A stretch of DNA of 64,000 nt from Sulfobacillus thermotolerans (GTDB lineage Bacteria > Bacillota > Sulfobacillia > Sulfobacillales > Sulfobacillaceae). Below, piece by piece: positions 27,359 through 36,177 of the stretch. The first letter of the stretch is position 1, and each line of letters opens with the position of its first letter. The position numbers were made by a program, and so were the translations under genes. The notes under the pieces are model-generated. The model made no database searches and was not told the DNA's origin. It saw nothing but the letters and a program-made list of their open reading frames with translations. The DNA lies in the NCBI GenBank assembly GCA_002951815.1, contig CP019454.1:2232001-2296000 (forward strand), in the 5' to 3' direction.

Positions 27359-28947
27359 ATATCGGTGGCAAGTTTGTCGCTGGTCGCACCTAAACGCCGC
27401 AATCGGTCGGGCTCAGGGGTAATATATAAAGTCTTTTCACGCTCATAAAGCACTTGCCCGGCTTCGGCATGAGGCCTTTTGCGGACAAATTTGCGGCGCG
27501 TGTAATCGACGGCAACGGTGGAGGAATGCTTGGCAGGGCTATAATAGACCGCTAGCTGAGCCGCGTCTAATAGGTCTTCGAGACTCGGATTGGCTTTTCC
27601 GCAAAACAGTACGACATGAGAACCAGGGCTTTGCTTGACGTGAAACCATAAATCATCGGGACGTGCCCGTCTGATCGTCAATTCTTGGTTTTCCTCACGA
27701 CTACGTCCGACCCATATATCATAGCCGCCTTGGCTGGTAAAGCGGCGGAACTGTTGGGCGTTTTGGACGCGGTGGCGCATGCGCGGGGCAATGTCGGCTA
27801 ATTTCTTGCGCAACTCCTCTTCGGACTGCGGCGCCAAGGCGTCATCCCAAGCCGCTTTGGCCGCATTCCGCTCTTCGCTGAGCACCGTTACAAGACGCTG
27901 GTTGGCGGCTACGCGGTGTTTGCTTTTCTTATAGGCACGATAACAGGCGTCTGCCATTTGAGGAGGCGTTTTGCCTTCTTGAAGCGTCAACGTGATGGTT
28001 TGGCTGGGATTGGACAATGACGGCACGTGGTATTCTTGCACATGGGGATCTTGGAAAAGGTATTGATAGGCGTACCACAAATCGCCCTGCTCCTTATAGG
28101 TTTCGGGATTCTCTCGGGCGCCGTTTTCCGCCTCCGCCAGCTTCGCTGATAAATGGTCATAGCGGTCTTTCCAATGGGATACCAATTGTTGCTGCAAATT
28201 GGCGATGCGGCGTTCGCGGTCTATGCGCCAGAATAGCTCATCCAAGATGGCGTCGGGATCTGGGATAGGAGAGGCTTCCCACCCTGGCCTAGGTGCAATC
28301 CAGACATCTTCTTGGCCTTCATGGCGCAGGTGATAGAACGGCAACCGGTAGGCGTTAAGATCGTTGCAAAACGTGTCCCATGACCACTCAGGCAATGTCG
28401 CCAGGTCTTTGGCCGCGGGAGGTAAATCTTTGACGGCATGCGTGATGCAGGGGTTGGCAAAGGCGGGAGGCGGCGTGTAAGGCTGGCCTTGCTGAATAGA
28501 CCGGCTGTTGGCATTAGCGGACGGGCGGCGTAACGCTCCCAGAATGATGTGGTCTTGGTTTAACACCATAATATTGGTCAAACGTCCGGTCAATTCAATC
28601 ACCATAAATCCATGCACGGCTGTACCCCAGTCATCACGCCAGGTGATGCCAAGCCATAAAATGCGATCGAGACTCGGGGTAAACACTTGGTCAATCGTGA
28701 ACGCCCCTAGGCGGGTAATGACCGGCTGCAACGCCTTGGGCCAGGCAAGGGGATGGCGTGTTTCGTGAATTCGCGCCAGCCCTGTTTCGAGCACAATCAA
28801 GATGGACAATTTCTGTCGCGTGGCCGGGTGCCAGCCTTGGAGGGCCAAACGGCTTTTGTCCGCCAAAACGCTGGCGACCTCCAAACCCGCCCAGCGCGTG
28901 TTCCAACGGTGAGACAATTGGCGCAGTAAGAAGGCATCAAACGGCAT
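27355..28947 (-). CDS. rqcH: RqcH / Rqc2 homologue (NFACT family)
   Basis: Ribosome quality-control factor that binds stalled 50S-peptidyl-tRNA complexes and adds C-terminal alanine tails marking them for degradation. The 530-residue protein has the NFACT-N domain beginning MPFDAFLLRQL, with the Asp-Arg pair needed for tailing in SLDRILWLG (Asp94-Arg95). Coiled-coil arms follow (about 240-400), then the NFACT-R domain with DLWFHVKQSPGSHVVLF near 445-461. Older names are FbpA-like or fibronectin-binding protein. A good ribosome site (GGAGG) precedes the start. It is convergent with pyrE. Confidence 0.93.
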   Translation of the reverse strand: MPFDAFLLRQLSHRWNTRWAGLEVASVLADKSRLALQGWHPATRQKLSILIVLETGLARIHETRHPLAWPKALQPVITRLGAFTIDQVFTPSLDRILWLGITWRDDWGTAVHGFMVIELTGRLTNIMVLNQDHIILGALRRPSANANSRSIQQGQPYTPPPAFANPCITHAVKDLPPAAKDLATLPEWSWDTFCNDLNAYRLPFYHLRHEGQEDVWIAPRPGWEASPIPDPDAILDELFWRIDRERRIANLQQQLVSHWKDRYDHLSAKLAEAENGARENPETYKEQGDLWYAYQYLFQDPHVQEYHVPSLSNPSQTITLTLQEGKTPPQMADACYRAYKKSKHRVAANQRLVTVLSEERNAAKAAWDDALAPQSEEELRKKLADIAPRMRHRVQNAQQFRRFTSQGGYDIWVGRSREENQELTIRRARPDDLWFHVKQSPGSHVVLFCGKANPSLEDLLDAAQLAVYYSPAKHSSTVAVDYTRRKFVRKRPHAEAGQVLYEREKTLYITPEPDRLRRLGATSDKLATDI

Positions 28948-29136
28948 GAAAAACCTCCAAAGAAGAATAAGCGGACAAGACGCATACCAGAGTCGCTCTT
29001 CTCTGCATTGTACGATCTCTAATAGGGCAAGAAAAGAGTACGCAAAGTGCTAGATTTATTAAGATGATGGTGGGATAATACTTCCGTAATCTGATCGGGC
29101 TATTTGAGAAAATATTCACAAAATGGAGGTGCGACA

Positions 29137-30624
29137 GTGGCACGAGCGACGGGGATCCGAGGAATTTGGCACTCGTTGCCTCTCGAAAGGTATACGTCCC
29201 GCGACAATTATATTTGGTTAGTGGTTGCAACCGTGTGTATTGGAGCGTTCATGGCGGCAGTGGATGCCAGTATCGTTAATGTCGCATTGCCCGATTTGAG
29301 CACCTATTTTCATGCCAGTGCATCGTTGGTGAGTTGGGTATTAATTGCGTATCTGCTGACGTTGGCCACGCTTTTAACGTTATTTGGCCGCCTAGCAGAC
29401 ATGATGGGGCGACGGCCCTTATATACGTTTGGTTTCTTGGTCTTTATTATTGGCTCGGCTGCGTGCGGCGCGGCTATCAATTTGCCCATGTTGATTGTCT
29501 CGCGTGTCTTTCAAGCGGCAGGCGCAGCGATGTTGCAAGCCAATTCGGTGGCCATTATCACGGCGACGGTCCCCGCATCAGTTAGGGGACGTGCCATTGG
29601 GTTTCAAGGATCAGCGCAGGCCATTGGTTTGTCGTTAGGGCCAGCTATCGGAGGAGGATTGATTGGACTCTTCGGGTGGCGGGCTATTTTTTATGTCAAT
29701 GTGCCGGTGGGGCTCATTGGAACATTGATGGCCGCCGCGATTTTGCCGAAAGATAAGCTGTCGGGACACAAGACGACGTTTGACTGGTGGGGCACGGCGC
29801 TTATGACGCCCTTCTTGGTGTTGCTCATGATGGCCTTGACGGAAGGGAACTCGTGGGGGTGGACGTCGCCTACGATATTGGGTATGTTTGCCGCCTCGGG
29901 ACTGTTGCTTGTCGGGTTTATTTTTCGGGAATTGTCTTTCCGCGCACCCTTGGTCGACATGCGTCTTTTCAAGATTTGGGTGTTTAGTGTCGGCAACTTC
30001 ACCGGTTTGTTGTCATATCTCGCGATGTTTGGCGTGCTGTTTCTCATGCCCTTTTTCTTTGAACGTGTTTTGACCTTCAATTCAGCCGTCACCGGATTGA
30101 TTTTAACCGCCGTGCCCTTAGGGATGACGGTGGCAGCGCCAAAAGCCGGGGCGATGGCGGACCGGTATGGGCCCCGACTTTTAACGACAAGCGGCATGGC
30201 GCTTACGGGACTAGCTAGCTTGTTATTGGCGTGGACGTTAAGCCTTCATCCCAGTGTGGTGATGATGGTGATTGAATTGGTTTTGGTGGGAGTTGGATTA
30301 GGGGTGTTTACGCCGCCCAACAATTCCTCGGTCATGGGCAGCTTGCCGAGTTCACGCTTGGGAGTGGGCGGCGGTATCTTAAATATGGCCCGGTCCTTAG
30401 GCATGGCGATGGGCACGGCGTTATCCGGTACCATTATGGCTGTGGTCCTGATAGCCCACGGCGGGGTGGAGAAAGCCGGCGGACCCAAAGGACCGTGGAT
30501 TCCGTCGACCCGATATTCGCTGTATGTCTTAGTGGCCTTGTCTTTATTAGCCGCTTTGTTGTCGTTATTCCGCGTGGCAGAGAAAGATTCGTCGAAACAT
30601 GAGAGCATGCCGCTCGAATGGTAG
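29137..30624 (+). CDS. DHA2-family MFS drug/proton antiporter
   Basis: A 14-helix multidrug efflux-type transporter of about 495 residues. Helix 1 has AAVDASIVNVALPDL, motif A is GRLADMMGRRPLYTFG, and the antiporter motif C is GPAIGGGLIGLFGWRAIFYVNVP. GTG 29137 was chosen because GGAGGTG lies 8 nt upstream; an earlier in-frame start would not have this. It stands alone, divergent from rqcH and closed by a terminator. The exported compound is unknown. Confidence 0.92.
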   Translation: MARATGIRGIWHSLPLERYTSRDNYIWLVVATVCIGAFMAAVDASIVNVALPDLSTYFHASASLVSWVLIAYLLTLATLLTLFGRLADMMGRRPLYTFGFLVFIIGSAACGAAINLPMLIVSRVFQAAGAAMLQANSVAIITATVPASVRGRAIGFQGSAQAIGLSLGPAIGGGLIGLFGWRAIFYVNVPVGLIGTLMAAAILPKDKLSGHKTTFDWWGTALMTPFLVLLMMALTEGNSWGWTSPTILGMFAASGLLLVGFIFRELSFRAPLVDMRLFKIWVFSVGNFTGLLSYLAMFGVLFLMPFFFERVLTFNSAVTGLILTAVPLGMTVAAPKAGAMADRYGPRLLTTSGMALTGLASLLLAWTLSLHPSVVMMVIELVLVGVGLGVFTPPNNSSVMGSLPSSRLGVGGGILNMARSLGMAMGTALSGTIMAVVLIAHGGVEKAGGPKGPWIPSTRYSLYVLVALSLLAALLSLFRVAEKDSSKHESMPLEW

Positions 30625-30640
30625 GAATTTTTGTCGTTTT

Positions 30641-30686
30641 AATGAACGGCTTGCAGTTGTGAGTGCGGGCCGTTCATTGTATTCTT
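30641..30686 (+). terminator. Terminator after the DHA2 transporter
   Basis: AATGAACGGC 30641-30650 pairs perfectly with GCCGTTCATT 30669-30678, followed by GTATTCTT. The loop is 18 nt. Confidence 0.7.
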
Positions 30687-30720
30687 ACCCTAGATGACCT
30701 ACTCTTCGGGAGGCTATAGA

Positions 30721-30924
30721 ATGTGGACGGTCGTATATATTGCACCTACCAAAGCGATTGCGGAACGTGTGCAAGCGCTTTTGGAACAAGAAAGCTTCCT
30801 TGTCACCTTGAAAATTGTTGAACTTGATGAAAATGACCGCGGCACCATTGAAGTGCAGGTACCTGAGGGCGAGGCGGAAGAAGCTACCGAGTTAATTGCC
30901 GAACATTTGGGACGATTGCGGTAA
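30721..30924 (+). CDS. Small conserved-type protein of 67 residues
   Basis: A compact protein starting MWTVVYIAPTKAIAERVQALL, with an alternation of strand and helix (TVVYIAP; RVQALLEQESF; LVTLKIVEL; EATELIAEHLG). It resembles the small proteins that sit before glycolytic genes in many Clostridia. GGGAGG lies at good spacing before ATG 30721. It is 13 bp before pyruvate kinase, so the two are co-transcribed. I cannot name its function; its fold might be a small ligand-binding (ferredoxin-like) domain. Confidence 0.75.
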   Translation: MWTVVYIAPTKAIAERVQALLEQESFLVTLKIVELDENDRGTIEVQVPEGEAEEATELIAEHLGRLR

Positions 30925-30937
30925 AAGGAGATATTGC

Positions 30938-32662
30938 GTGAGACGAACAAAGATTGTTGCGACCATTGGTCCTGCCTGTGACCATCCAGAGGTGCTACGG
31001 GCTATGATTGAAGCCGGAATGGATGTCGCCCGTTTAAACTTATCCCATGGGGATATCGAAACCCACCGGCAAAGAATTCATCAGATTCGCCAGATTTCCC
31101 AAGAGTTAGGGCGGTATACCGGCATTATGCTAGATACCCGGGGCCCTGAAGTACGCCTAGGGGATTTGCCTGCTCCGCTCCTGTTGCATGAGCATGATGA
31201 ATTTTTCTTGACCCAAGAGGATGATGTCAAAGGCCTTTCGGCGTCTGTCAATTGGGAAGGGATTTATCAGTTGGTTAAACCGGGACAAATTTTGTGGATT
31301 GATGACGGCAATATTGTTATGCGCTGCATTGACCAAAAAGGGCTGACGTTGCGTTGCGAAGTGGTTGTCGGCGGCACATTGCAAAGCCGCAAGAAGCTTA
31401 GCTCCCCAGATTTGACGTGGCCTTTGGATATTTTGGGGGATGTTGATCAAGCAGCTTTGCGCATGGGCATTGAGGAAGACATCGATTTCGTGGCAGCGTC
31501 TTTTATCCGCTCCGCGGAAGACGTTTTAACAATCCGAAAATTTTTCGAAAATTATAATAGCGGCGTGTTTCTTATTAGCAAAATTGAAAACCGGGCTGGG
31601 GTCGACAATCTTAAAGAAATTCTGGCGTTGTCCGATGGCGTGATGGTGGCTCGCGGCGACCTCGGCGTCGAATTACCGCCTGAACGGGTGCCTTGGCTTC
31701 AAAAAGAAATCATTACGCATGCTAACCGCTTAGGCATTCCCGTCGTCACTGCCACACAAATGCTTGAGTCGATGACGCATGCCCCGCGTCCCACACGAGC
31801 TGAAGTGTCCGATGTGGCGCATGCGATTTGGGATGGATCAGATAGCGTGATGTTGTCGGCCGAAACCGCCTCCGGGGCGTACCCGGTGGAATCGGTTAAA
31901 ATGATGGCGAAGATTGCCGAAGACGCTGATGACCGCCCGGAATACGTCAGTCATGGCGTGCACACGGTGGCGCGGGTTGCCGATGCGGTCAGTCAAGCTA
32001 GCGCCGAAATGGCGGAAAGTTTGGGGGCACGAGCCATCATTACGGTGACCTCAACGGGCTATACCGCGCGGATGGTCAGCCGGGCCCGCCCCGAAGTGCC
32101 GATTATTGCGTTATCGGCGAATTTGAAAGTGGCGCGTCAACTGCAAATTTCGTGGGGGGTCTACTCCTTGCATTCTCCGGGCGTCGATGGCGCTTCAGAT
32201 ATGGCGGCTACGGCCATTGGAGAATCTGCAGACCGTGGGTATGTGCAAGATGGCGATTTAGTCATCTTTACCGCAGGCGTTCCTGCAGGGATCCCCGGTA
32301 CAACCAACTTGGTGCGGGTGGAGACGGTATCGCGCCCCGAAGTCGTGGGGATGGGCCTTGGCTATGGGCACCCTGTTACGGCTCCCGTGCGTTATCCCGG
32401 GGCTAACCCGCCACCGCGTGATGAACCGTATATTGCTGTGGCCGTGGACTATACGCCCGACCAACACGCCTTTTTTGAAAAAGCGGCGGCGATAATTGCC
32501 GAACGAGACGGCCGCACCTCGGATATTGCCGTGGTGGCTGTCACGTTGGGAATTCCCGCCGTTGTGGGCGTCAAAAATGCGCGAACACGATGGACTGAGG
32601 GACAGATTGTCACGTTAGACCCCTTGCGCGGTGTAATCTATAAAGGCCGGGCACAAACCTAA
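30938..32662 (+). CDS. pyk: Pyruvate kinase with extra C-terminal domain
   Basis: Converts phosphoenolpyruvate and ADP to pyruvate and ATP. The 574-residue protein has TKIVATIGPA at the start, ISKIENRAGVDNL with the catalytic Lys, VARGDLGVELP, and TATQMLESM. After about residue 470 it carries an extra domain like the PEP-utiliser swivelling domain seen in Bacillus pyruvate kinases (ending AVTLGIPAVVGVKNA). The His that carries phosphate in PEP synthase-type domains is not present (GRTSDIAVVA), so the extra domain is structural or regulatory. GTG 30938 follows AAAGGAG with 7 nt spacing. Confidence 0.95.
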   Translation: MRRTKIVATIGPACDHPEVLRAMIEAGMDVARLNLSHGDIETHRQRIHQIRQISQELGRYTGIMLDTRGPEVRLGDLPAPLLLHEHDEFFLTQEDDVKGLSASVNWEGIYQLVKPGQILWIDDGNIVMRCIDQKGLTLRCEVVVGGTLQSRKKLSSPDLTWPLDILGDVDQAALRMGIEEDIDFVAASFIRSAEDVLTIRKFFENYNSGVFLISKIENRAGVDNLKEILALSDGVMVARGDLGVELPPERVPWLQKEIITHANRLGIPVVTATQMLESMTHAPRPTRAEVSDVAHAIWDGSDSVMLSAETASGAYPVESVKMMAKIAEDADDRPEYVSHGVHTVARVADAVSQASAEMAESLGARAIITVTSTGYTARMVSRARPEVPIIALSANLKVARQLQISWGVYSLHSPGVDGASDMAATAIGESADRGYVQDGDLVIFTAGVPAGIPGTTNLVRVETVSRPEVVGMGLGYGHPVTAPVRYPGANPPPRDEPYIAVAVDYTPDQHAFFEKAAAIIAERDGRTSDIAVVAVTLGIPAVVGVKNARTRWTEGQIVTLDPLRGVIYKGRAQT

Positions 32663-32686
32663 GACACGAAGGGAGGGACCCACATC

Positions 32687-33529
32687 GTGCAAGTCTATTG
32701 GAACGGATCACTCGTCGATGAAAGCGCGGTGCGAATTTCATTTGACGACCGTGGATTTTTATTCGGCGATGGGGTGTACGAGGTCGTGCGCGTCTATCAC
32801 CATCAATTCTTTGAATGGTCACGGCATATGGCTCGGCTTGAGCGGTCTTTGCGCGGTATTGCGTTGCCCGGCGTTGACTTGGCGGCTATTACCCAAGGCG
32901 CCGATCGTTTGTTAGAGCAATTTCCGGAAGCCGATGGGGCTTTGTATCTGGAAATTACCCGCGGGGCTTATCCTCGGGCTCACGCGTTCCCGCCCGACGG
33001 CACGAAGCCGACGGTGTTAATGTGGATACGGCCCGTGCCTGCCCGCAATATGGACGCATGGCATGACGGAGTCAGCGTGATGACCACTTATGACGATCGC
33101 TGGGCCAAAGTCTGGATTAAGACCATTGGGCTTTTGCCCAATGTGTTAGCCAAGGAACAAGCGCACCGTCAAGGACTGTTTGATGCCATCTTTGTGCGCG
33201 ATGGGATGGTGACCGAAGCCACCAGTTCCAATGTGTTTATTGCCCAAAATGGCCAACTGATGACGGCGCCGGTGACAAACTATATCTTGCCCGGAATTAC
33301 GCGGGAAGTCCTTCTCGAAGAGGCCCAGCGCCTTCAGCTTCCAGTGGTGCAGCAGCCCTTTTCGGTGGAGGCTTTAAAAGCGGCTGATGAGGTCTTTTTA
33401 ACAGGGACCACGACGGAAGTATTGCCGGTTACCAAGGTTGATGGCCACCTGATTGGAACAGGCCATGCGGGCCCTATCGCCCGCATGCTCTTGGATGCGC
33501 TATGGAGCCGGGCGGGCGTCGTATCATAA
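32687..33529 (+). CDS. dat: D-amino-acid transaminase (class IV aminotransferase)
   Basis: A PLP enzyme, 280 residues, of fold type IV. It probably interconverts D-alanine and D-glutamate for peptidoglycan; branched-chain aminotransferase or aminodeoxychorismate lyase are related alternatives. FDDRGFLFGDGVYEVVRVY (about 19-37) is the class signature, and the PLP Lys is near 145 in WIKTIGLLPNVLAKEQA, the form typical of D-amino acid transaminases. EATSSNVFI and LTGTTTEVLPV complete it. GTG 32687 follows GGGAGGG. It lies 24 bp behind pyk. Confidence 0.82.
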   Translation: MQVYWNGSLVDESAVRISFDDRGFLFGDGVYEVVRVYHHQFFEWSRHMARLERSLRGIALPGVDLAAITQGADRLLEQFPEADGALYLEITRGAYPRAHAFPPDGTKPTVLMWIRPVPARNMDAWHDGVSVMTTYDDRWAKVWIKTIGLLPNVLAKEQAHRQGLFDAIFVRDGMVTEATSSNVFIAQNGQLMTAPVTNYILPGITREVLLEEAQRLQLPVVQQPFSVEALKAADEVFLTGTTTEVLPVTKVDGHLIGTGHAGPIARMLLDALWSRAGVVS

Positions 33530-33568
33530 GGCCATTTTCGGGGCAGACTGCCTGTCAGAGGTGACATT

Positions 33569-33724
33569 ATGCAAAACAGTGATCTTTTGGCAGATGAGGC
33601 CCGCGGCTATTTCTTGGCGTTGGCAGATGTTTTGCGGGAACTGGATCAGGCAGATCTGCTCGGACGATTGGCGGAACTTTATATGGAATTTCGCCAAATT
33701 GACTATTATAGTGGTCGTTCTTGA
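33569..33724 (+). CDS. Small ORF of 51 residues
   Basis: A short frame between dat and trmL, starting MQNSDLLADEARGYFLALAD and ending DYYSGRS. It is acidic and largely helical (VLRELDQADLLGRLAELYMEF). AGAGGTG lies 7 nt before the ATG, and its ends fit the gap between its neighbours with no overlap. The composition is like a real soluble protein. I know no family for it. Confidence 0.5.
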   Translation: MQNSDLLADEARGYFLALADVLRELDQADLLGRLAELYMEFRQIDYYSGRS

Positions 33725-33756
33725 CCGCAAATGTTAAACAATAGGAGGGCCGGACG

Positions 33757-34221
33757 GTGCATGTGGTGTTGGTAGAGCCGGAAATTCCTCCGAATACGGG
33801 AAATATTGCGCGCACGTGCGCAGCAACCCGTACCCATCTGCATTTGGTGGAACCGCTAGGATTTTCGGTGAGTGATCGGTATTTGAAACGAGCCGGGGTG
33901 GATTACTGGGACTTTGTCGACATGCAGGTACACCCCGATTGGCAAAGCGTGGTCGATCAGTTGGGCGACCCCGCCCATTGGTATTATTTCTCTTCGCACA
34001 GCCAGAAGTTATATACGGCGCCGCAATACGGACCGGATGCGGTCTTGGTATTTGGCCGGGAATCGACCGGTTTACCATCATACTTAATGGAACGCTATCC
34101 GGACGCCTTTTATGTGATTCCCATGGACAGCCGGGTACGCTCCTTAAACTTAGCCAACAGTGTGGCGATTGTCGTTTACGAAGCCCTTAGACAGCAGAAC
34201 TTTTGGCTGGCTCATGAATAG
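33757..34221 (+). CDS. trmL: tRNA (cytidine/uridine-34-2'-O)-methyltransferase TrmL
   Basis: A SPOUT-class methyltransferase of 154 residues that methylates the wobble ribose of tRNA-Leu in relatives. Signatures are PEIPPNTGNIARTCAAT (about 9-25), LVFGRESTGLP near 91-101 and PMDSRVRSLNLANSVAI near 117-133, which form the knot and bind S-adenosylmethionine. GTG 33757 is the only good start; AGGAGGG lies upstream. The gene is often called cspR or yibK. Confidence 0.93.
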   Translation: MHVVLVEPEIPPNTGNIARTCAATRTHLHLVEPLGFSVSDRYLKRAGVDYWDFVDMQVHPDWQSVVDQLGDPAHWYYFSSHSQKLYTAPQYGPDAVLVFGRESTGLPSYLMERYPDAFYVIPMDSRVRSLNLANSVAIVVYEALRQQNFWLAHE

Positions 34222-34278
34222 CGGAGCACGGCCAGCCCATATAATGGATTAACTGGCTGGGACACGGGGGACGTATTG

Positions 34279-35268
34279 ATGTCGTTATTGCTTATTACGC
34301 TGAGTGGCATGGTCCTAATTGTTTTATCCGCCGACTATTTTACGAACGGCATTGAGTGGGTTGGGTTTCGCCTTCATTTGGATGAAGGAGCCGTTGGCTC
34401 ATTATTGGCGGCATTGGGGACCGCTTTGCCAGAGACCTTAGTCCCTGTTATCGCCATATTGTTTGGACAAGGGACCAGCGAAAACTCAATTGGGTTGGGC
34501 GCGATTTTAGGGGCTCCTTTTATGTTGTCCACGGTGGGATTTTTGGTGATTGGGGCCGGCCTTTTGTGGGCAGGACGTCAGTCGTTAACGGTCGAAAATG
34601 GCAGTCATATGACGGCTGACTTAGCCTTTTTTCTGGTCGCATTCGGGCTGGCGATTGTCGCCAGCCTTTTGCCTGGCCCGTGGCATCCATATCTCGCCGT
34701 AGGACTTTTAGGACTTTACGCCTTTCATGCTGTGGCCTTGGTTAAAGGAGGCGGTGAGGCGAAAGGCCCTGCGTCTCATCCGAGTCAAGGTTTACGCTTG
34801 TCGACCCGGCCTGATCCCCCGCTTTGGTTAGCGCTATTGCAGGTCGTTTTGGCGCTATTGGGGTTGATTATTGGCGCGCATTTTTTTGTGACAGCCCTTG
34901 ATGGGATGACAGGAATTATTCATCTGTCTGCTTTTTTGCTGGCGGTGATTGTGACGCCCGTGGCCACGGAGTTGCCTGAAGTGCTCAACAGTGTGATTTG
35001 GATTCGCCGGCATAAGGATACGTTGGCCGTTGGCAATGTCACGGGGGCCATGGCCTTTCAGTCCAGTGTGGTGCCCGCGTTAGGCATTGGACTTACACCA
35101 TGGCACCTGGATGCGCTCGAATTGCTGACGGGCATTGTCACATGGCTTGCGGCGTTATGGATTTGGTTGAGAAGTCGGCAAGGTCCTCTTATGGTCTCCG
35201 AACTGATTGCAGCAGGCCTCTTTTACGTCCTGTATATCGGCATGGTGATTGCCATGACAGCCCGTTAA
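34279..35268 (+). CDS. CaCA-family sodium/calcium-type antiporter
   Basis: A membrane antiporter of about 329 residues and ten hydrophobic segments. The two inverted repeats each carry an alpha motif: LGTALPETLVPVIA near 46-59 and VATELPEVLNSVIW near 232-245, the cation-binding segments of the Ca2+/cation antiporter superfamily. The ion exchanged (Ca2+, or another cation, against Na+ or H+) cannot be told. ATG 34279 follows a GGGGGA tract; a TTG just upstream is possible. Confidence 0.85.
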   Translation: MSLLLITLSGMVLIVLSADYFTNGIEWVGFRLHLDEGAVGSLLAALGTALPETLVPVIAILFGQGTSENSIGLGAILGAPFMLSTVGFLVIGAGLLWAGRQSLTVENGSHMTADLAFFLVAFGLAIVASLLPGPWHPYLAVGLLGLYAFHAVALVKGGGEAKGPASHPSQGLRLSTRPDPPLWLALLQVVLALLGLIIGAHFFVTALDGMTGIIHLSAFLLAVIVTPVATELPEVLNSVIWIRRHKDTLAVGNVTGAMAFQSSVVPALGIGLTPWHLDALELLTGIVTWLAALWIWLRSRQGPLMVSELIAAGLFYVLYIGMVIAMTAR

Positions 35269-35319
35269 GTTCATATCCTCGTTGTATAGTAGAGAAAGGC
35301 AAAGCAACGAGGTGAGACG

Positions 35320-36108
35320 ATGTTCGAACAATGGCTTTTGCTGAGCGTGGTAGGCATCTTGACGGGCGCGCTGACTGGATTTTCGGGCGGCAGTGCCTTT
35401 GTCATTGTCGTGCCTTTTTTGACACAAGTTTGGCATACGCCCGTGCGTATGGCTGTCGGATCGAGCCTAGCAGTCGATGTCTTGACATCGATCGTGGTGG
35501 CCGTAGGTTATGCGAGAAATCGCGCGGTCGACCTTGGCAATGCATGGCCGCTTTTAGGAGCGGCCATTTTGGGCCCGCAGCTTGGGGCTATGCTTTCTCA
35601 TGTCCTACCCACATGGTGGCTTACGGCGATTTTTGTGGTTGCCCTCTTATTCATGGGCATCAATTTTTTGCAGCACGGGTGGCGTAACATTCCGCTGATG
35701 CCTGAACCCGGGGCGCAAGGAAAAATAGAGCGTCCCACGAGGCGAGGTGGGCAGGCACTGGGGGTATTGGCGGCAGGTTTAGCGGTTGGCACCGTCACGG
35801 GTCTGATTGGCGCTTCTGGCGGCGTGCTCTATCTCCTCGTGCTCATTTATGGACTGGGAATGCCTCTGCGAACGGCCGTGGGGACCGCGATTGTCATTAT
35901 GGCGGTATCGGCCACCAGTGGCGTGGGCGCTTACGTCTGGCGTTCTGAGATAGCGTGGGGGCCGGCCGTACTGTTAGGCGGTGTGTCCATGATATCGGGC
36001 TATACAATGGCACGGTTTGTCCAAAAAGTTCCTGAACGTGTGCAAGCCGGGATCATGGGAGGAATTTTAATTGTGGCCGCGTTGTGGATGGCACCAAAAA
36101 TCTTTTAA
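35320..36108 (+). CDS. TauE/SafE-family anion exporter
   Basis: A membrane protein of 262 residues with about eight helices. It contains two copies of the family repeat: LTGALTGFSGGSAFVIVVPFL near 15-35 and GTVTGLIGASGGVLYLLVLIYG near 158-179. Family members export sulfite, sulfoacetate or related anions, or transport sulfur compounds. Export of sulfite would suit an acidophilic sulfur oxidiser, but this is inference. It is preceded by a clear GAGGTGA ribosome site. About 70 bp downstream begins an insertion element. Confidence 0.88.
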   Translation: MFEQWLLLSVVGILTGALTGFSGGSAFVIVVPFLTQVWHTPVRMAVGSSLAVDVLTSIVVAVGYARNRAVDLGNAWPLLGAAILGPQLGAMLSHVLPTWWLTAIFVVALLFMGINFLQHGWRNIPLMPEPGAQGKIERPTRRGGQALGVLAAGLAVGTVTGLIGASGGVLYLLVLIYGLGMPLRTAVGTAIVIMAVSATSGVGAYVWRSEIAWGPAVLLGGVSMISGYTMARFVQKVPERVQAGIMGGILIVAALWMAPKIF

Positions 36109-36141
36109 ACGGTGGAGGGGGTTTTAACAGTTTGCTAAAAG

Positions 36142-36171
36142 TTTACCTATGGTTACCCATTATTGTATAAT
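36142..36171 (+). promoter_or_regulatory. Promoter of IS607 tnpA, probably leaderless
   Basis: TTTACC at 36142-36147 and a perfect TATAAT at 36166-36171 are 18 nt apart. The -10 box ends only 6 nt before the tnpA ATG at 36178, so the transcript would begin at or about the start codon with no room for a ribosome site. Confidence 0.6.
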
Positions 36172-36177
36172 TTAGGT

